From positions 60,705-124,704 of the forward strand of contig VTPC01002385.1 in NCBI GenBank assembly GCA_011009095.1: 64,000 nt of DNA. Reading direction: 5' to 3'. Origin of the DNA: Ignelater luminosus. Its lineage: Eukaryota; Arthropoda; Insecta; Coleoptera; Elateridae. The position numbers were made by a program, and so were the translations under genes. Below the pieces are notes generated by a model. That model was not told the origin of the DNA, ran no database searches, and saw nothing but the letters and a program-made list of their open reading frames with translations. Within the stretch, counting starts at the first letter, position 1. Each line of letters begins with the position of its first letter. Shown here piece after piece: positions 22,271 to 36,700 of this stretch.

Positions 22271-25255
22271 TGAGTTCATTTTTCTGTTTTTCAAATTATC
22301 AGAAATAGAAATGAAGATTTTCATAATCTACAGAATACAAAAAGGTACAAATCTGAATATTTATCTGTGTTAACCAGCTAATCATAGATAATTTTTCTCT
22401 TTTTGTTCAGTTTCTTGCTAGGTTTCTGCAAATCCCGAAACTCGTCACATGCCCCGACTTTGACAAACAGTGGCAAGTCCCAAACCAAGTCCCGAGTCAT
22501 GGCGTACTTTAGCTTTACAATTCCAAGCTAGACATACTATGAATTGGTATTCGGAATTTAGTTGGGCTGGGGTATTGTTTTATCGTCTCTTGATCTTTTT
22601 TTTTTGCATATGAATCACAAATGCTATTTACCCGCTCGTCCTATTTTCCATTTGCTATTGCTTATTGACATGAACAAATTTACTATTGCTGTTTTACAGC
22701 AAGATCTTAAAAACAGCGACTTTGTAGCTACATTATTTTAAGTTTTGATGAGATTTAAAAACAAAAGCATAGAAAATGAATGGAGATTTTAAACAATAAA
22801 TAATAAAAACAATGAGGGGACACGGACCTTCTTTTAGTAGCCGCTACTGTTTAAACTTTATCAGTTCAAGGGTATTGTAGAGTGGGTATTAAGAAAATGT
22901 GAAATGCTTCATTTTATAACAATTTGTCTATTTTCTTCCTTGAATGTTCACCTTCTAAAGTTAGTCTAGAAGTTTACCAAATGGCAAAAGATATTAGGTG
23001 ATCAGAATACTTTCTCAATTGATTCGTACCGGTACGAACCTTAAATACGCAAAGCTTTCAATTACTATTAGTAGTGAAAAGTACTTGTAGCGTAATCTGT
23101 CTATAAATTGTAGTTGTAGGATACTCTGCAATAAAAATAGTTAAATCAGTTAAGATGATTCTTGCGACTATTGGTGGTAAAATTAATTCTGTTGAAGTCA
23201 TATTAATACTGTTGGTATCGAATACTAATTCAAATTAATATTAAATAACAAAGTTTTAAATTATGAAATTAACGAAATTAATTAATTGAGAGTTAGATTG
23301 AAAACGGTTAAGGTTAGATACATAATAGAGTAAACAACAATGACAGAAAAAAATGTTTGAATGAAAACATCCCGCATAAACGGTTAACAACGCAACGGAA
23401 CAATTTCATAACAGAAGTAGTATAGTGTAGCGTAGGTGTCTTACTTGGAAGTATCTAATAATATCTCAAAGGAACTCTTTAATTCCTGAATAAATATTTA
23501 TACTTTTGTTATGTATTTATATTATTCTAACAACATTGTTAAAACCTACACAAAAATTTAGAAAAATATGTCTGACTGTTTGACTTCATGTCTACTCCCC
23601 TTATTATAGTCTTGTTTTAGTTTATACTGTAAGTTATAAAGTCTAATTGAGACAGTTTAAGTTTGTTCAACTTACTAGTGATAATGAATTCCAATAGCTG
23701 AGTATTGACTTTTTATTAATGCTAATTAAAAGATTCTCTTTTACAAATCTTGTAAATAATGAATTATGAACAAGAATTACTTTGGCGGAGAAAACGAATT
23801 AATATTGATCGTTGTTTTACAAGTAACCATTGCATTCTGTTTTGCTTGTTTGATTATACAGAATAGAAACGGTAGTTTTCTGTCATTTACATTTTTGAAG
23901 TCAAGAGAAATGTCTTTATTGCCTGAAGGAGGCTCTCAAGGTCCTTTCAGCAAGCCGGTGTTCTTTAATAAGTATGATAAATCATTTAGTTTTCGAACTA
24001 ACTATGTATAAAATACGTGTACAAAAAAAAATTTAAATCGTTGTTTAATTTACCGCTTTTGCTACCTACTGCTCAATTTTTCAGTGGGAAATTTTTTCCG
24101 CAATAAAATAGGTCTAATTGGTTCAAATTAGTTACACCAAAGTGTTAATAAATTGTTTGAATTTAATTCTTAACTACAACGTACAATATTTTCATAATAA
24201 AATTGCGTGTTATCTGGTAATTTATTTGAATGGTACAGTTGCCTACACTTTGACCTAATAAAAACTAATTAGGTTTATGAACTTTTGTGTTTATTTTCTT
24301 ATGGTTAGTTCGGATAATTTGGGTCTTACCGTTTCTTAGCAGTTATCATGTAGTAATATTAGCTAAAAAATGGAAAAAAGTGAGCTTGAAAATTTAAAAT
24401 ACTACGGGTGTTGCAAGCTTATGATATTTTAATTCTAATGAATTAACTACTAAAAATCAGTTACGACATAATAATTTTGATGAAACTGAAAGATCAGTCC
24501 AGATATATGAATTACCCATATGGGGTTTATTTTAGTCAATTAATGTCTATCTTGTATAATTTAAGGAATACGTTATTGGCAATTAATCAACAGTACAGTT
24601 TTTTAAATGCTGTATAAAGTTGATATAATAAGTATTTAAACTCTCACCTGAGAAGTCAATCCTAATGATACAAAATGCTAAAAGTATACTTTGTGATTAA
24701 GTACAACACAGTTTGTTTCTCTCTTACAATACTATAATTATTAATTGCAATTTCATTACTATTGCTACAAATAAATCTTAAAACCCTAATTCATATGAAT
24801 ATATAATTGAAAAAATGTAATTTGTTTAAACTAGAGCGTGTTTCAAAAACATTGAACTGGCTTTATGTAGTCATGTTTTTCTCATCAAGACAAAGAAGAA
24901 AGGTCCTATAAAGTGTTGAGTTAAAATTAAAGAAATAAATTTAAAATCTGAAAATTCAGGACGCAAAACCAGCTACATCGAACAACCAATGCACTGTAAA
25001 CTACCCAGAGCTGATTCTAGTAGTTGTTTATTATTCAGCAAGACCTTGTAGCTCTTGAAATTATCTATGACCCTTAACGTGTTAAGAATGGGCAAGCTTT
25101 AAAAATCTCCCAATTCAGTTATAGTACATTGAAAGGAAGAGATTTTTATGTATTTCCATTATCATTATCCCTTAATTTGACGACAATGAATTATTCCAAA
25201 GTATTCTGAATGAAAAGTCAATTTAATTGTATTGTGTTATCTTCTGAAAATCTAG
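22271..25255. other. AT-rich non-coding DNA
   Basis: No supported gene or repeat. The 81-codon opening at 23766-24011 has a hydrophobic start and no recognisable family pattern, and is treated as chance. Confidence 0.5.
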
Positions 25256-25865
25256 TCAATTATTCAAAAGCTTCCGTATAATGCTGCTCATAAATGCTGT
25301 TCCCTCGCCGTTTAGACCCTTCTTGGGTCTTTTCGACCAAAGTGATGTTGGTGGGATGTTTGGCGAACGTACAGACGATTATCAATTTTAGCTGCCACGT
25401 TTTTTTGGTGCGCAATGGAATGTGGTGTTGGTAGAAGTGTTCTTGGGTAGTTTGGTGTGCTGGCATCTTTTTGGTTTTGATGTGAAGCGCTACTTAATAA
25501 TGAGTGGTGTGTAGGTCGAAGTATTTGTGGTTGTTGTCGGAGGTCGTAATGTGCTGACTAAAACGCTGAGCGTCAATATGGCTAGCGGAGGAGACGGGGG
25601 GTATATGTACTGAAGAAGAAGAAAGCTGGTTAATTTGCGTATAAATTTATGATTGGCGGATACAAATGACCACAGCATAACCCATTAAGTACCAGTGTCC
25701 TATATACATACAGGACAGTCCAAAAAAGTTTTTTCCTGCCACAGATGTAAAAAACTTTTTTGATTTGCAAATTACAAAATATATTACACGTCTTATTTGG
25801 AAGTTCGTAAAACAATAGATCAAGGTTCGACTGTTTTTCGGGGTTATTGCACCATGATCCAAATG
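25256..25865 (-). other. GC-richer patch, unidentified
   Basis: Composition rises between about 25290 and 25620. The - strand has overlapping openings (25260-25466, 25490-25678, 25630-25815 and 25647-25862) rich in threonine, proline or aromatic residues. None shows a recognised motif and the frames overlap one another. A decayed mobile-element fragment is the best guess. Confidence 0.25.
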
Positions 25866-27185
25866 ATCAAATCTTCAGAAAAGTTGCAAAAGCTCGATTT
25901 TGATTTGCATTGGACCTGCATCTCAAAACATCAATAGTTATAGTTCTGTACAAACTTTGCTTTTCTAGTATATTATTTGCTGTGGAAAATATATCTGGTT
26001 GACCATAAGACTAACAAGCATAAAGTTGTACGATGCTCTATTGATGTAGATTTGATAACTTAAGTCAATTTATATACTTGATAAATAGCATGGACAATCT
26101 ACGAGCTTTAGTGTAGAAGAAATCAAGGCAGGAATGAAGATGGAAGACTTTTAGAAAAATCCAGAAGATGTAGCTAGTATTGGATGTTGATACATTAGAT
26201 TCAAGATTCCTTATTACATTTCTAAGTCGAATAACTAAGTCACCACAGCTTTTCCTTGTTATTTTGATAATAATTCTTCCTCAAAATTGAAAGTTAGAAA
26301 ATATTTGCTGTATATTTTTTTTGGGTACCAACTACTGGTGTATAGTATCACATGTATCTGTTCCAAACACTAAAATTGATAATGAAAAGACTGAGTTTAT
26401 ATAATTCTATAAGAAAAGTACGTAGGTGTCCTTGACATAACACAAAAAATAAACAGATATCAGAATTGGACAATTTCGATTTTTATTTTGATCAATATAA
26501 AGAAATCGAAAAAGAATATGCCTGTACCCGCATGCAGAGATATTGATTCTGTCATAGATAGAACAAGAAAAAAGAAAATAAGAAACTGATCTTGTAAAAT
26601 GATGTAACATATGCAAATGAGAAGGAAGTAAAAATGATATTGGCTTTCCAACTGCTTGCCATAGTTATTGGTGTGCATGTTCTAGGTGCCTGTAGATTCT
26701 TTTTTCTTGTACAAAAGAGATCATTTGATTATTGCAGCAAAAACGTAGTGTCACCAGTGATGCACCTTCAATAGCGACTGCAGGTTACCACCATTGTAAA
26801 CATTTTTGGGGAGAAATTAGTTTATGCTCAATAAACTGTAGACGAACCACCATTGTCAGTGGCTGAGAAGAACACCGGACATTTAAGAAAAAAGACTTTC
26901 TTTGGGTTACTGAGCTAAAAGACAAGTTTGCTTGAAAAATATCAGATATGGCCCCATAATTCTTACAGACAAGCGGTCACTGACCGTTACTCCACAGAAC
27001 CTAGATTCAATGTTTTCCAACTTATCAAAAAAAAAAAAATACAATCCCAGTCTATTATATATATAGGACAGCAAAAAAAAATATACGTAAAATTAGATTT
27101 AATTTGTTTTTGTGAAACATGCTTTAGTAAACTAGTTCTTAGCTAAATTAGAAGATTTCTTACTTAGGTTTCTAATTATTCTCAG
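25866..27185. other. AT-rich non-coding DNA
   Basis: No supported gene. Two overlapping - strand openings at 26407-26678 are aromatic-rich and typical of chance frames in AT-rich DNA. Confidence 0.5.
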
Positions 27186-27189
27186 TAGT

Positions 27190-27550
27190 GGTATTTAATG
27201 GGTTAAATGCACGCGCCGTAAAAGTGAAGGAATGGTAACGCCGCCGGTGGAACTAACTAGAGCAGACATTAGGGTTGCATTTCTACTTGCAATACGTCAT
27301 GAAAAGGGAGCATCAATCAGACGCCCGTAATTCCGCTTCTCCCTAAGGCAAGGACGTACGTTGGGCAGCGCAATGGAGAATGGACTCGCTGAACCGAGTG
27401 CTTATGCTCCTCGACAAAAAATAGGATGAACTCGGGTTGACAGTGAGAAAGCTATCGGCAGCTGGCAGATCTTAGAGATGGAGCCATTGTTGACTCTTGC
27501 ACACCCGGAACTATTGTGTCAGATTGGCTGACAGTAGGTTTCGGGTTAAG
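27190..27550. other. GC-rich island of unknown origin
   Basis: About 360 bp of near-balanced base composition is set sharply inside AT-rich DNA. It contains ccgccggtgg near 27240, several CpG dinucleotides (cacgcgccg, cgtacg) and no long open frame on either strand. It does not read as a tRNA, and I could not match it to rRNA. A terminal or untranslated part of a transposable element, or a structured non-coding RNA relic, is possible. No second copy was noticed in the window. Confidence 0.45.
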
Positions 27551-30500
27551 TGCGATTTAAAATTAATACTTAAAATAACATCTATGGTAAGAATAGACAG
27601 CTAGTACCAACTTCTACATAGTTAAAAGGCTTTAGCCTAAACAACAGAAATAATCGCTTAATCGTTTCTAATAATAAATTTTAATTTTAAAAGCTATAAA
27701 CTAGCAGATTCCAATTTATTTTTTAAATTTAGATATTTAGTTTGAAATTAAAACGTTGTAGAACCATGACATCAATATTGAACTATTATGCTGAAAATAC
27801 CTTTCTGCTGTATGTTTTAATTTAAATTTGAATGTAACAAATTAATTCTGAAGCAATGGGGCTCTAGAGTAAAACATGTCAAAATTTTTTGGGTTTAGAT
27901 CTGAAGAATCTATAATTATTTCCTTTTTATTAATTACTTGGTTAAAAGTTAAAAGACCGATTTAAAATCAGCTATCCAAGTGACGACACGTTTTTAAAAT
28001 TGACAATGCATTTGTTTAGCATAAGAATAAACTAGAAACAAAGCAATATGTGGGTTGATTATACCCACTATTGCACGGCTATAATTAATAATCAATGCGG
28101 AACTGCAAAGAAGTTGTTATAATATTTGACATATTTTAGAATCGATTAATTAAGATTAATCTGTATAGGTGCAATTTGATTCAAACGAAAAAAACCTGTA
28201 CACTTTAAGAAACAAAGTACTTAAAGCACATAAAAAGAAGTCACTTTATATAGCAAGGAAATGTTGCACTAATGCGAAGACGACCTTAGAAAACTGAATT
28301 AATTAATTTTAATGTCAAATAACTCAGAAGCAGGACTTGTTCTTATTATACTATACTATTTTTTACTTGTATCTTTATAACTTTAATGGGTAGCTGTTGC
28401 AATATTAGCTCGTTCATACGAGTTGAATTCTTAGGAAGGTAACGGTAGCTACCGATGACCTCCATAAAAGATGTATGGTATGGATATGTTTTAACTTACA
28501 ACTTACAGCGATTAGATAGAAGAAGGCATTAAACCCGTGCGTGAAAAATTGTGTTTAATAATAGAACATTAAATGCTAGGTTTCACTTTCACTATCATGC
28601 ATGCATTCGCAAAATCTATACCACATAGAATTATTTATTGCAAAATCTCTTCGATATTTATCATCGGGATGTAAATTTATTTTTATTTAATTAATATTTA
28701 TAACTGCGGAAGAAGGCTCTTATTGAAAACCAGAGAAATCTATTGTGTAACAGAAATTTATTGTTTCCTTTCTTCATTAATGGATTTGGTGAAATTGACA
28801 TAACCTCACATTCTAAAACGTGGTGGTTATTGTTCCCGGATGAATCTTACTATTTATAAAAACACAAAGGCATCAGGCAATATTTAACTATAAAAAGAGG
28901 AAGATGCTATTTCGTGTTGAAGCTATAGGTCAATTTGTTGTTAGATGTAACAAATTTCAAGGTTTGACCTTTAAATATTAAAATCTGCTTATTATAAAAA
29001 TGAAACGTGTTTTTGAATTTTGTCTTTCCTTGTTTTTCATCTAGTTTGATGTTTTGATATCTTCTGCGTCTTTTATTTAATTTTGACAAAAATTTTATTT
29101 TCTTGTGTTTTTAGTATAACACACATTTTGTTCAATTTGGTATGCGTATTATAATATCTACAATCTTTGTCTTCTAACGATTTTTTTTTGCTGGGATGCA
29201 GAAGTGAATTGAATATTTAATTTAATTAATAATTAAATATTGGCCAAATCGTTTTGAAAAGTTAAAGGCAATAAAGTTCTTAAAATGTAGTAAAGAATAT
29301 GACCAATATCATCACATATATATTTTAATGGTTGGTATCTTACATATCAAATTAAAGCCCATCAAAGACGCTTTAAAATGAGACATTATCCAGGTCTATA
29401 GCTCATTTGGTTCCGGAAAAACTAGCAGTTAACTACACAAACGCACACCAAGTTTCAGACAATCCCAGAATGTCAGTCAGAATTGGCCAAAAATTATTAT
29501 CTCCTACATCAGGAATTTATAGCTACGCTTGCTTTCGAGAGCGACTAGGTTTTAAAGTTCCCAAGTTCCTAAATCAGCAGTAAAACATTTGAATCTACAT
29601 GCTTTTGGTAATAATTGTTTTCTATAGCTTTTTGTTGATAAAGTCTCCTTAACAATGATGAAAAAAGAACAAAGAGTGTATCCTTTGTCCTTCAAATAAA
29701 ATCTACATAGTATGTAACTGTTGTTTTTAAAAATAAAATTAAATAGAAAATTGCAGAATCTTGACTGTCGCAAGAAAGACTAACGAACTTTGATTTAATA
29801 TTTTTGTTCCTTCCAACACTGATTCATCAGATTGGTTGGAAAGCTTGTCAGACTATCGTTGAATTGTTTCTCTTTTTAGCTTTTTTGTTATGCAACTTTA
29901 TATTGGATGCCATACTAAAAGTCTTTTTTTTCATTATCGACGCTTCACAGCTGCTCAAAGATCACAAATCAGAGCTTCCGAAAATCAATCAATACTCGAT
30001 AACAGCAATGACAAGCCTTGCTATATTCACATACATGTGCCAGAAAATTCTAGAACTCGTGTAACAAACTGTAATATACCTAGCTGAAAGTTTTTTGAAC
30101 CAGTAAAATTTTCTTGCACGCCATTGTGAAGATATGAAAGCAAATGACCCATCAAGGCTATATTTACAGGTCAAATAGCCTAGACCTAGACAAGCTTCTT
30201 TTTCTACAGCCAACTGAAGAATGTGATTCTTGGAAAACTAGCTGATGTAAGAAAACAGCCTTGAAATGACTTCCTGAAAGCTTGAAATTAAGGTCAAGTA
30301 TCTAGACAATGGAAAGAGTTCAGTACCATTTTTGAAATCTTGAGTTTTTTTGTAACTTGTTTGTTATTGTTTAAGAATAACAGTTAGAGCACCGTTTAAA
30401 TTTCTTCCTGTTTCGTTTATTCAGTAAATGATAAAGCGGTAGTTTAGATAATTTCTTCCTTTGGTATATTTTTTCTATAGTTCTAGACTGAATAGTTGCC

Positions 30501-32270
30501 ATACATCTGCATTCTTCTGTAAACGTCTTAGCGCAATTTACTGTATACTCTTTATAAAGTTCTTACTTGTTCCCTATGTTGTTGAATTAGTTTAGATCAG
30601 CACTTGTCATTTTAGTTCATTAGTTTTAGACCCTCGTTTATTTAAATTTCTAATGTAATCAAGGCAAATCTGCAGAAGTTGTATGAAATGAAATACGCGG
30701 TTGTTTGCTCAATTGAGTGGATATCATATAATTCTCCAGCGTCGTTAAATTTAAGATTCTTCCTTATAAACATACTTATAATAATACTTTCAGATACTTA
30801 ATTTTGAATAGCAATTTCTCTGCACACATGATCATTCTGGTTATGTGTTGTGAAATCCTAGGAGAGAATTTAGATTTTTGAGCAGTTTTGCCTCTTCTTT
30901 TGGGTTTTTGGACAAAGTCTAGATGCGTCTCAATTAACTAATTTCCGTCTGGAAATGAAAATAATAAATTCTGGCTTTCTTGCTACTATAGCTCACGGTT
31001 CAAATAGAGCTATTACAAAATAGCTAAGCTCAGACAACCTTAATTGTGTGTGTCGTGTCGCAGACAATTCAGGTTCTCCCCTAATCAAAAAGGAAGATTT
31101 TAAGGATACTTTTTGACAAATTTATTCGTTAACAAGATTTCTAAATTTACATAGTTATCGGTTATATAAAATTATCTAAAAAAGGACCTGTTGAAAGTTA
31201 ATTTTTGTTCTTTTTTGCCGTCTGACTAAACTAGTAATTACTTCTAACTCTGCTACAAGCAATATTTGAAAGACGAAAACAAAAGAAGAATAAAACTACC
31301 ACATAGTAGCAACATATAATTAACTCCACATTATAATTAGTTTACAAGGAAAATAAATTAATTACAGCAATACATAATAATCTTTGGAAAATCCTAATTT
31401 AAAACATTAAGCCCTAAGCAAAAAATCGTTAATAGAAACATTTGAAGACATATTCACATAATAACATTCTGTTTATGAGCAACCTTCAAAGGTCGGAGCT
31501 TACAAAAATATTCAAATTAATTTTTTCTTCTCTTTCTCTACATCCATAAAAACCAGTTTTCAATATGCGTGTTATTATAAATTATGTCCGTGTATAAAAA
31601 ATGAATATTCCTTCTGGCTGTGTCCACACACGAACCGTTTTTAAGCAACTATCAATTTGAGGTAGTAATTTGCATAATTTCTTTCGGATAGAGGAACTAG
31701 AAAAAATCGTACACGTGGGTTTTTCTTATTAAATCTTACTATGTTAGTATATTTCGTGTTTCCTATTTATATACGAATATGGAAATTGAACTTGAAATGC
31801 AAAATTTAATGCCAAATTTACTTTCATTCACGATTGTGAATGTTAATGTGGTTTTTTTCTGTCTGTCTGGTTTGCCAGAAAATGTTTTTTATTTCAAGAA
31901 CTCGGGTTGAGATTAAATTAATATAACTGTTTTTAGTTTCATGCTGCTGTTATGTACGAGAAGAGAATGACAATGCTATTGACTATTTGAACAATTTATT
32001 AGAGATAACTGCCAAAATTTAGTAGAGCATATCCTGAGATCAATGACCTGATATAAACAATAAATCTGTGAAAATATGAAAACTAACGTTGGAAGCACTA
32101 ACAAAAAGAACGTTGCAAAAATTTTAATTTCTTTAATATTAAATCGAAATCACACTGAATCTCCATGGATTCTGTTTGAAGCTTGGAATGGCTTATCAAA
32201 CCCAATGTTCACAGCCTTTGGTCTATTACTGCTCGTGGTTTGTTATGGATTGTATTTGGAAATTGCAATG
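27551..32270. other. AT-rich non-coding DNA
   Basis: No supported gene. A 12-bp palindrome cggtagctaccg lies near 28445. The 86-codon opening at 29804-30064 is hydrophobic at its start and unrecognised; it overlaps openings in other frames. Confidence 0.5.
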
Positions 32271-33300
32271 ACTTGATATTTGATTAGCAAACGAACAATA
32301 GTGAGTTATCACGTTCATACGTACATTCAAGCATGTGCAAGTTGAGGCCAAGCAATTTGAGTGCAACTGTGACAAGTTCAATTGATTTGTTTTCGTTTTC
32401 CACCATCGAATGTATTCAACAGGCCCCAAATCCTAAACCACAAACAGATAACAAGCAATCCGATCAGCAATGCGTAGTTTGTCGTTGCTCGACAATACAG
32501 TTTGTGATAATTCCCTAAGAGAGGTGGGCACTAAAACACTAAAATCCAGTTCTTTTCATTTTCTTTCAGCATGTTTGTTATTAGTAAACTATAGGAAGAT
32601 CAGTCTTATCCCGCATGGTGCTTTTTTGTCTAGTGAAAGCGGAAAGCCCACGGTTGGTTGAATATCGATCCGACAGCAGGACAAATCTGCTGCTCCCATG
32701 ACAAGGTGAGCTAGGCTAAAAATCGCATACTTCTTCTCCTCCTTATCAAAGTACATCCAACGGATTCGAGCTATGTTCTCTATTATAAATTATTAGTTAT
32801 CTCATCTCGTGGCTCAAGAAGCGTACAGACGGCAACTGGTGCTTCACAGTGGAAATATGATGTTTCGATTTGATGCGATTCATTGCAGCACTGCTGTGTG
32901 ACTGATGGCAATGAAATCAAAATGTTTATCGGAAGTGCTTCAGGAGTTAAATGCCACTGCAACAACCATCACCTCTCTTGTAGATAATAACGTCAAAAAG
33001 TGATTGAACATTCATTGTACTTATTCATGCGTGTAACTCCTTGGTATTTACGTGGTCGCCGATTTTGCCCGAAGATGAAATTGACGTCACTGCCAGAAAG
33101 TATTTTGCATCCATTCCAGAAAGTGGACGGTTCAAAGGTTTTTGCCATTGAAAAACTCATTTTCAAAAATGCATCGATGCTGGTGATAATTATTTCGAGT
33201 ACTCCTGGAATTTTATTGTCCTAGCAACTACTGTTTTTCGGCATCTTTAAAATTCCAATGCAGTCCTCATATTATGTACTCTTTAATTGCAATTGATACT
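32271..33300. other. Mixed-composition DNA with short openings
   Basis: The stretch is slightly GC-richer than its flanks, with several 60-75-codon openings on both strands (32333-32518, 32470-32661, 32783-32965 on the - strand, 33000-33224). None carries a recognisable domain. It may be the decayed upstream part of, or a neighbour to, the possible LINE fragment at 33305-33655. Confidence 0.3.
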
Positions 33301-33304
33301 AATA

Positions 33305-33655
33305 CTAGTAGCAACGATTCAAAAAAACCATGGGAAGCCAATTGTTATGGAGCTTGTGTGATGGAGATGTTGGCAGGCTGATGGTTGGTTTAGCTGACGT
33401 CAGGGATGAAGAAGGAAGAACATTCCAGAGAGAAGCATGATGGCAAAAAAAGTTGTTGACGTTAACGTAGCTGGTGGTTGTCGGAAAACGGGTTTTCTCA
33501 GAACCGCATCCCCTTTTTCGGGCTACGGGGTGTCGGTTTTGTAAAACTCCAGGCACAAGAAGCGTCGTGGAAGTAGATAGTAGAACGATGATGCGGTGTA
33601 GTCGGATCTGCCTCTTTGGTGGGACACGAATCTGTCCATCTGGGCTGGTCAGCAT
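33305..33655 (-). pseudogene. Possible LINE ORF2 3'-end fragment
   Basis: A 116-codon - strand opening carries the peptide ASLWNVLPSSS at about residues 74-84 (around 33404-33436). This resembles the RLWNSLP-type motif common near the C-terminus of CR1/Jockey-like LINE reverse-transcriptase proteins, usually followed by a phenylalanine-containing helix. Here the following residues do not clearly continue the motif. An opening also covers the + strand at 33474-33773. No upstream reverse-transcriptase motif (such as a YADD box) was seen. The call rests on one short motif and may be coincidence. Confidence 0.25.
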
Positions 33656-33779
33656 ACTTCTTTACACTTCTGGGCAACACACGACAGCGTCAGCGGCCCC
33701 ACAAAAATTTTATACGACTCGCTTAGTTTGTCCATTCCTGTTCTGTAAAAAAATAAAACTTATGACTTTATAATCAAAA

Positions 33780-36700
33780 CGATTTATGGCAATTCTGTTT
33801 TTTTGCTGCAATTAATCTTTTTTAAATCAGATTGAAAACTTTCAAAGCTATAATAATTTATAAAACTACAACTAGTTGTAAAAGAAAATTTTACGTTTTG
33901 CTCATCTGTCTAAAAAGCTTTTTTAAGAAAATACGTAGAGGCGTATTTGAAGAGCATAGTAACTCAGTTTCCATACGAAGCCGAAGACAATTGTTTAGTG
34001 AAAGTTTCAATGTTGAGTAACTGTATTTGATTATTAACGCTGTCCAACTTGTGGTCTCCACAACAAATACAGTCTGAACTACAAAAGAGACAAGTCGAAC
34101 AAAAAGTCTTGAATGCTTATGAACATCATCACTCGTGAGATCTGACAGTTTAACTCTTGAGTATGAAGTGGAAGATTTGATAGATGAAGTTGCTAGCTTT
34201 TGGATATTGTCGTAGAGAATGTTGGTTTAGAATATTTTTTAGATTTGGCAACAAAGAGAGAGTCGATAAGGGATGTTGTAGTAGCAACAGTAGCGTTGCC
34301 AAAAGAACACATCCCCATGAAAACGTGTTTTGACATACACAGTGCTTCACTTTAAATATATAATAATATTAATAAATATAAATAAATTTTAGAAAAGATA
34401 CTAGATGACAAGCAAAACAATTGAAGTTCTATTGTTGGTTCTTAAGCACACCTAAGGCCGCCAACTAATCTTACTTGAGTATTGTTTGTATAATTAGTTT
34501 TGTACCCTCATCCATTAACTTTCTTGGCTATTTTGAATGCCATACCAGAGGTTGTCCGCCATTTTGATTTCTCACTATTCAGTTTTTTTCTTGTAGATGC
34601 AAAAGGTGTTCGTACAATAATATGTGTGTGCACGACCTCTATTTTATTAGTATACAATTCTTCCTTGCTAATAGAAATTAAATTGCTTAGTAATTAACAA
34701 GAATATCTTGTACTTTAGTTTAATGAGGGAAAACCTAGGATTGTACTGTAAACAGAAAATTCAATTAGAGAAAATAGATAAAACGTAAAAAAAATTTTGA
34801 AGGTTGACAATCAAAGGATGTTTTCTCATTTGCTTCATAGTTTTGCTAACAGTAATATTCATGAGGGGAAAACAATTACATATGTGATTATTGGTATTGT
34901 ATAAATCAGAGAAAGTTTATTAAGTGTACGTTAAACAATAGTTGCAGCGAAATCTTGAAAACGTTTTTACATTGGTTTTAATCTTCGTTTTTACAACTAA
35001 ATGCTGTTAATTATAGAATAATTATAGAAAATGAAATTTTATGTCTCAGGAGAATTTTTTAATAGAGGCCAAAGTTATTCATCTGAAACATGAATACCTA
35101 GAAAGAAATGGCAAATTAAAATCGTTTTTTAACCTTTCTACGAAAACAAAATAAAAAATAATACAGAATGCATAATTTGGCCTTCAAGAAGACATTAAAG
35201 AAAAACAATATGAATGAAGCGTTTGAAAAAATCAACAATTAAGTAATAGACACTATGACACGTTTTCTGCATTTAACATTTTCAGTCTGTATACAATAAT
35301 TGAAATGTTATTAACTTAGTATTTAAAAAAAAAGTTAAATGTACCTGCCTTGAACTAAAAACATAATTGATAATTATATTAAATACAAATATTATAAACA
35401 AAGAGAATATTGCTATCATATGCAAAATTAGGGTATAGTAACGTGGGTAACTGGCGGTAAATAAATTAGTTATAAATTTCAATAAATTACATTCGTGCAA
35501 TACAGCATTAACTTTCAAAATATGCCTACCGAGAAAATTAAGAGATAATATAAAAAATGAAAACAAGGTTAATTTATTATTGTGATTATAATAATTACAA
35601 TGGTAAAATAAGCTTAAATGCATAGTATTTATATAGAAAGGACTGTCTAATTATACACTGATTAATTATTTATTTAACATTGACAAACCCTTGATAAAAT
35701 TTAAAGTTATGTAAATTTATGATTTTGGCATTAATCAAAATTTATAAAAGAATATTGTAATTTAATTATCTTACAAAATTAGCTCTGTTGAAATTCTGAA
35801 CCGGTTACTAGATGTTAAATGTAAAGAATGATTGCCAGAAATTGTGCTTATGGCTACTATTTATTGCCAATCAATCAGTAACTGATAATTCTGCTTTCCA
35901 TAGAACTTACGATTTAAAAATGATAACTCTAAGGTAAACCAACTAATGTTTATTAATCTAATCATTAATGACTACTAGTAATTTTCAAAAATTTACATAT
36001 GTTGTTACATAAGTGACATCAGTTTCGCTACTGAATTTAAATCCTTTATAAATATGTAATTATTTCTATAAATAATTATTGGGCTATTAAGACAATATAT
36101 CCGCATATTTTTTATAATACGTGGATGCATCATATTAATAAATTTCTGATGAAATTTAATTAATTCAAATATATTTATTGAAAATTTATGATTACCTAAC
36201 TAATTATATTCATGATCCAGTCTTACACAACATTCACACAAGGAAAGCAATCTTCAACAAATTGTCTAAATTAAATATTAGAAGAGAACGTACTGTACAT
36301 ACCGTTATCGTGTAATCTCACTAACGAAATAACCTTGCGGCTTGTTGTTTTTATAACGAGATCAACACTGCAGGTTGTTATTGTCACTCTTCTGCTTGCT
36401 ACCATACCTGGATATACAACGGTGTCAAGCAATCAAGATTTGGATAGGCAATCAAATATTATAAGTTAACCTAAATAAAGAAATTTGCTTAATATGATGG
36501 AACTTCATACCGAATTTTCAATTATCATGAAAATTAAAGATATTATTTATACATAGATTATTTTCAATTCTGTTTCATTGGTAAGTTTGGAGGCCAAATA
36601 TTTTCTATGTCTAAACTAGATACATCTCAACAGGCCTCACCTAATTCGTACTGTTATGCTCCTTTTTCGTGCCTTGCAACACCAAGTAACTCATATAACC

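Noticed and set aside
29804-30064. 86-codon + strand opening with a hydrophobic start
   Set aside because: No domain pattern, and overlapping openings exist in two other frames; no transcript signals were seen.
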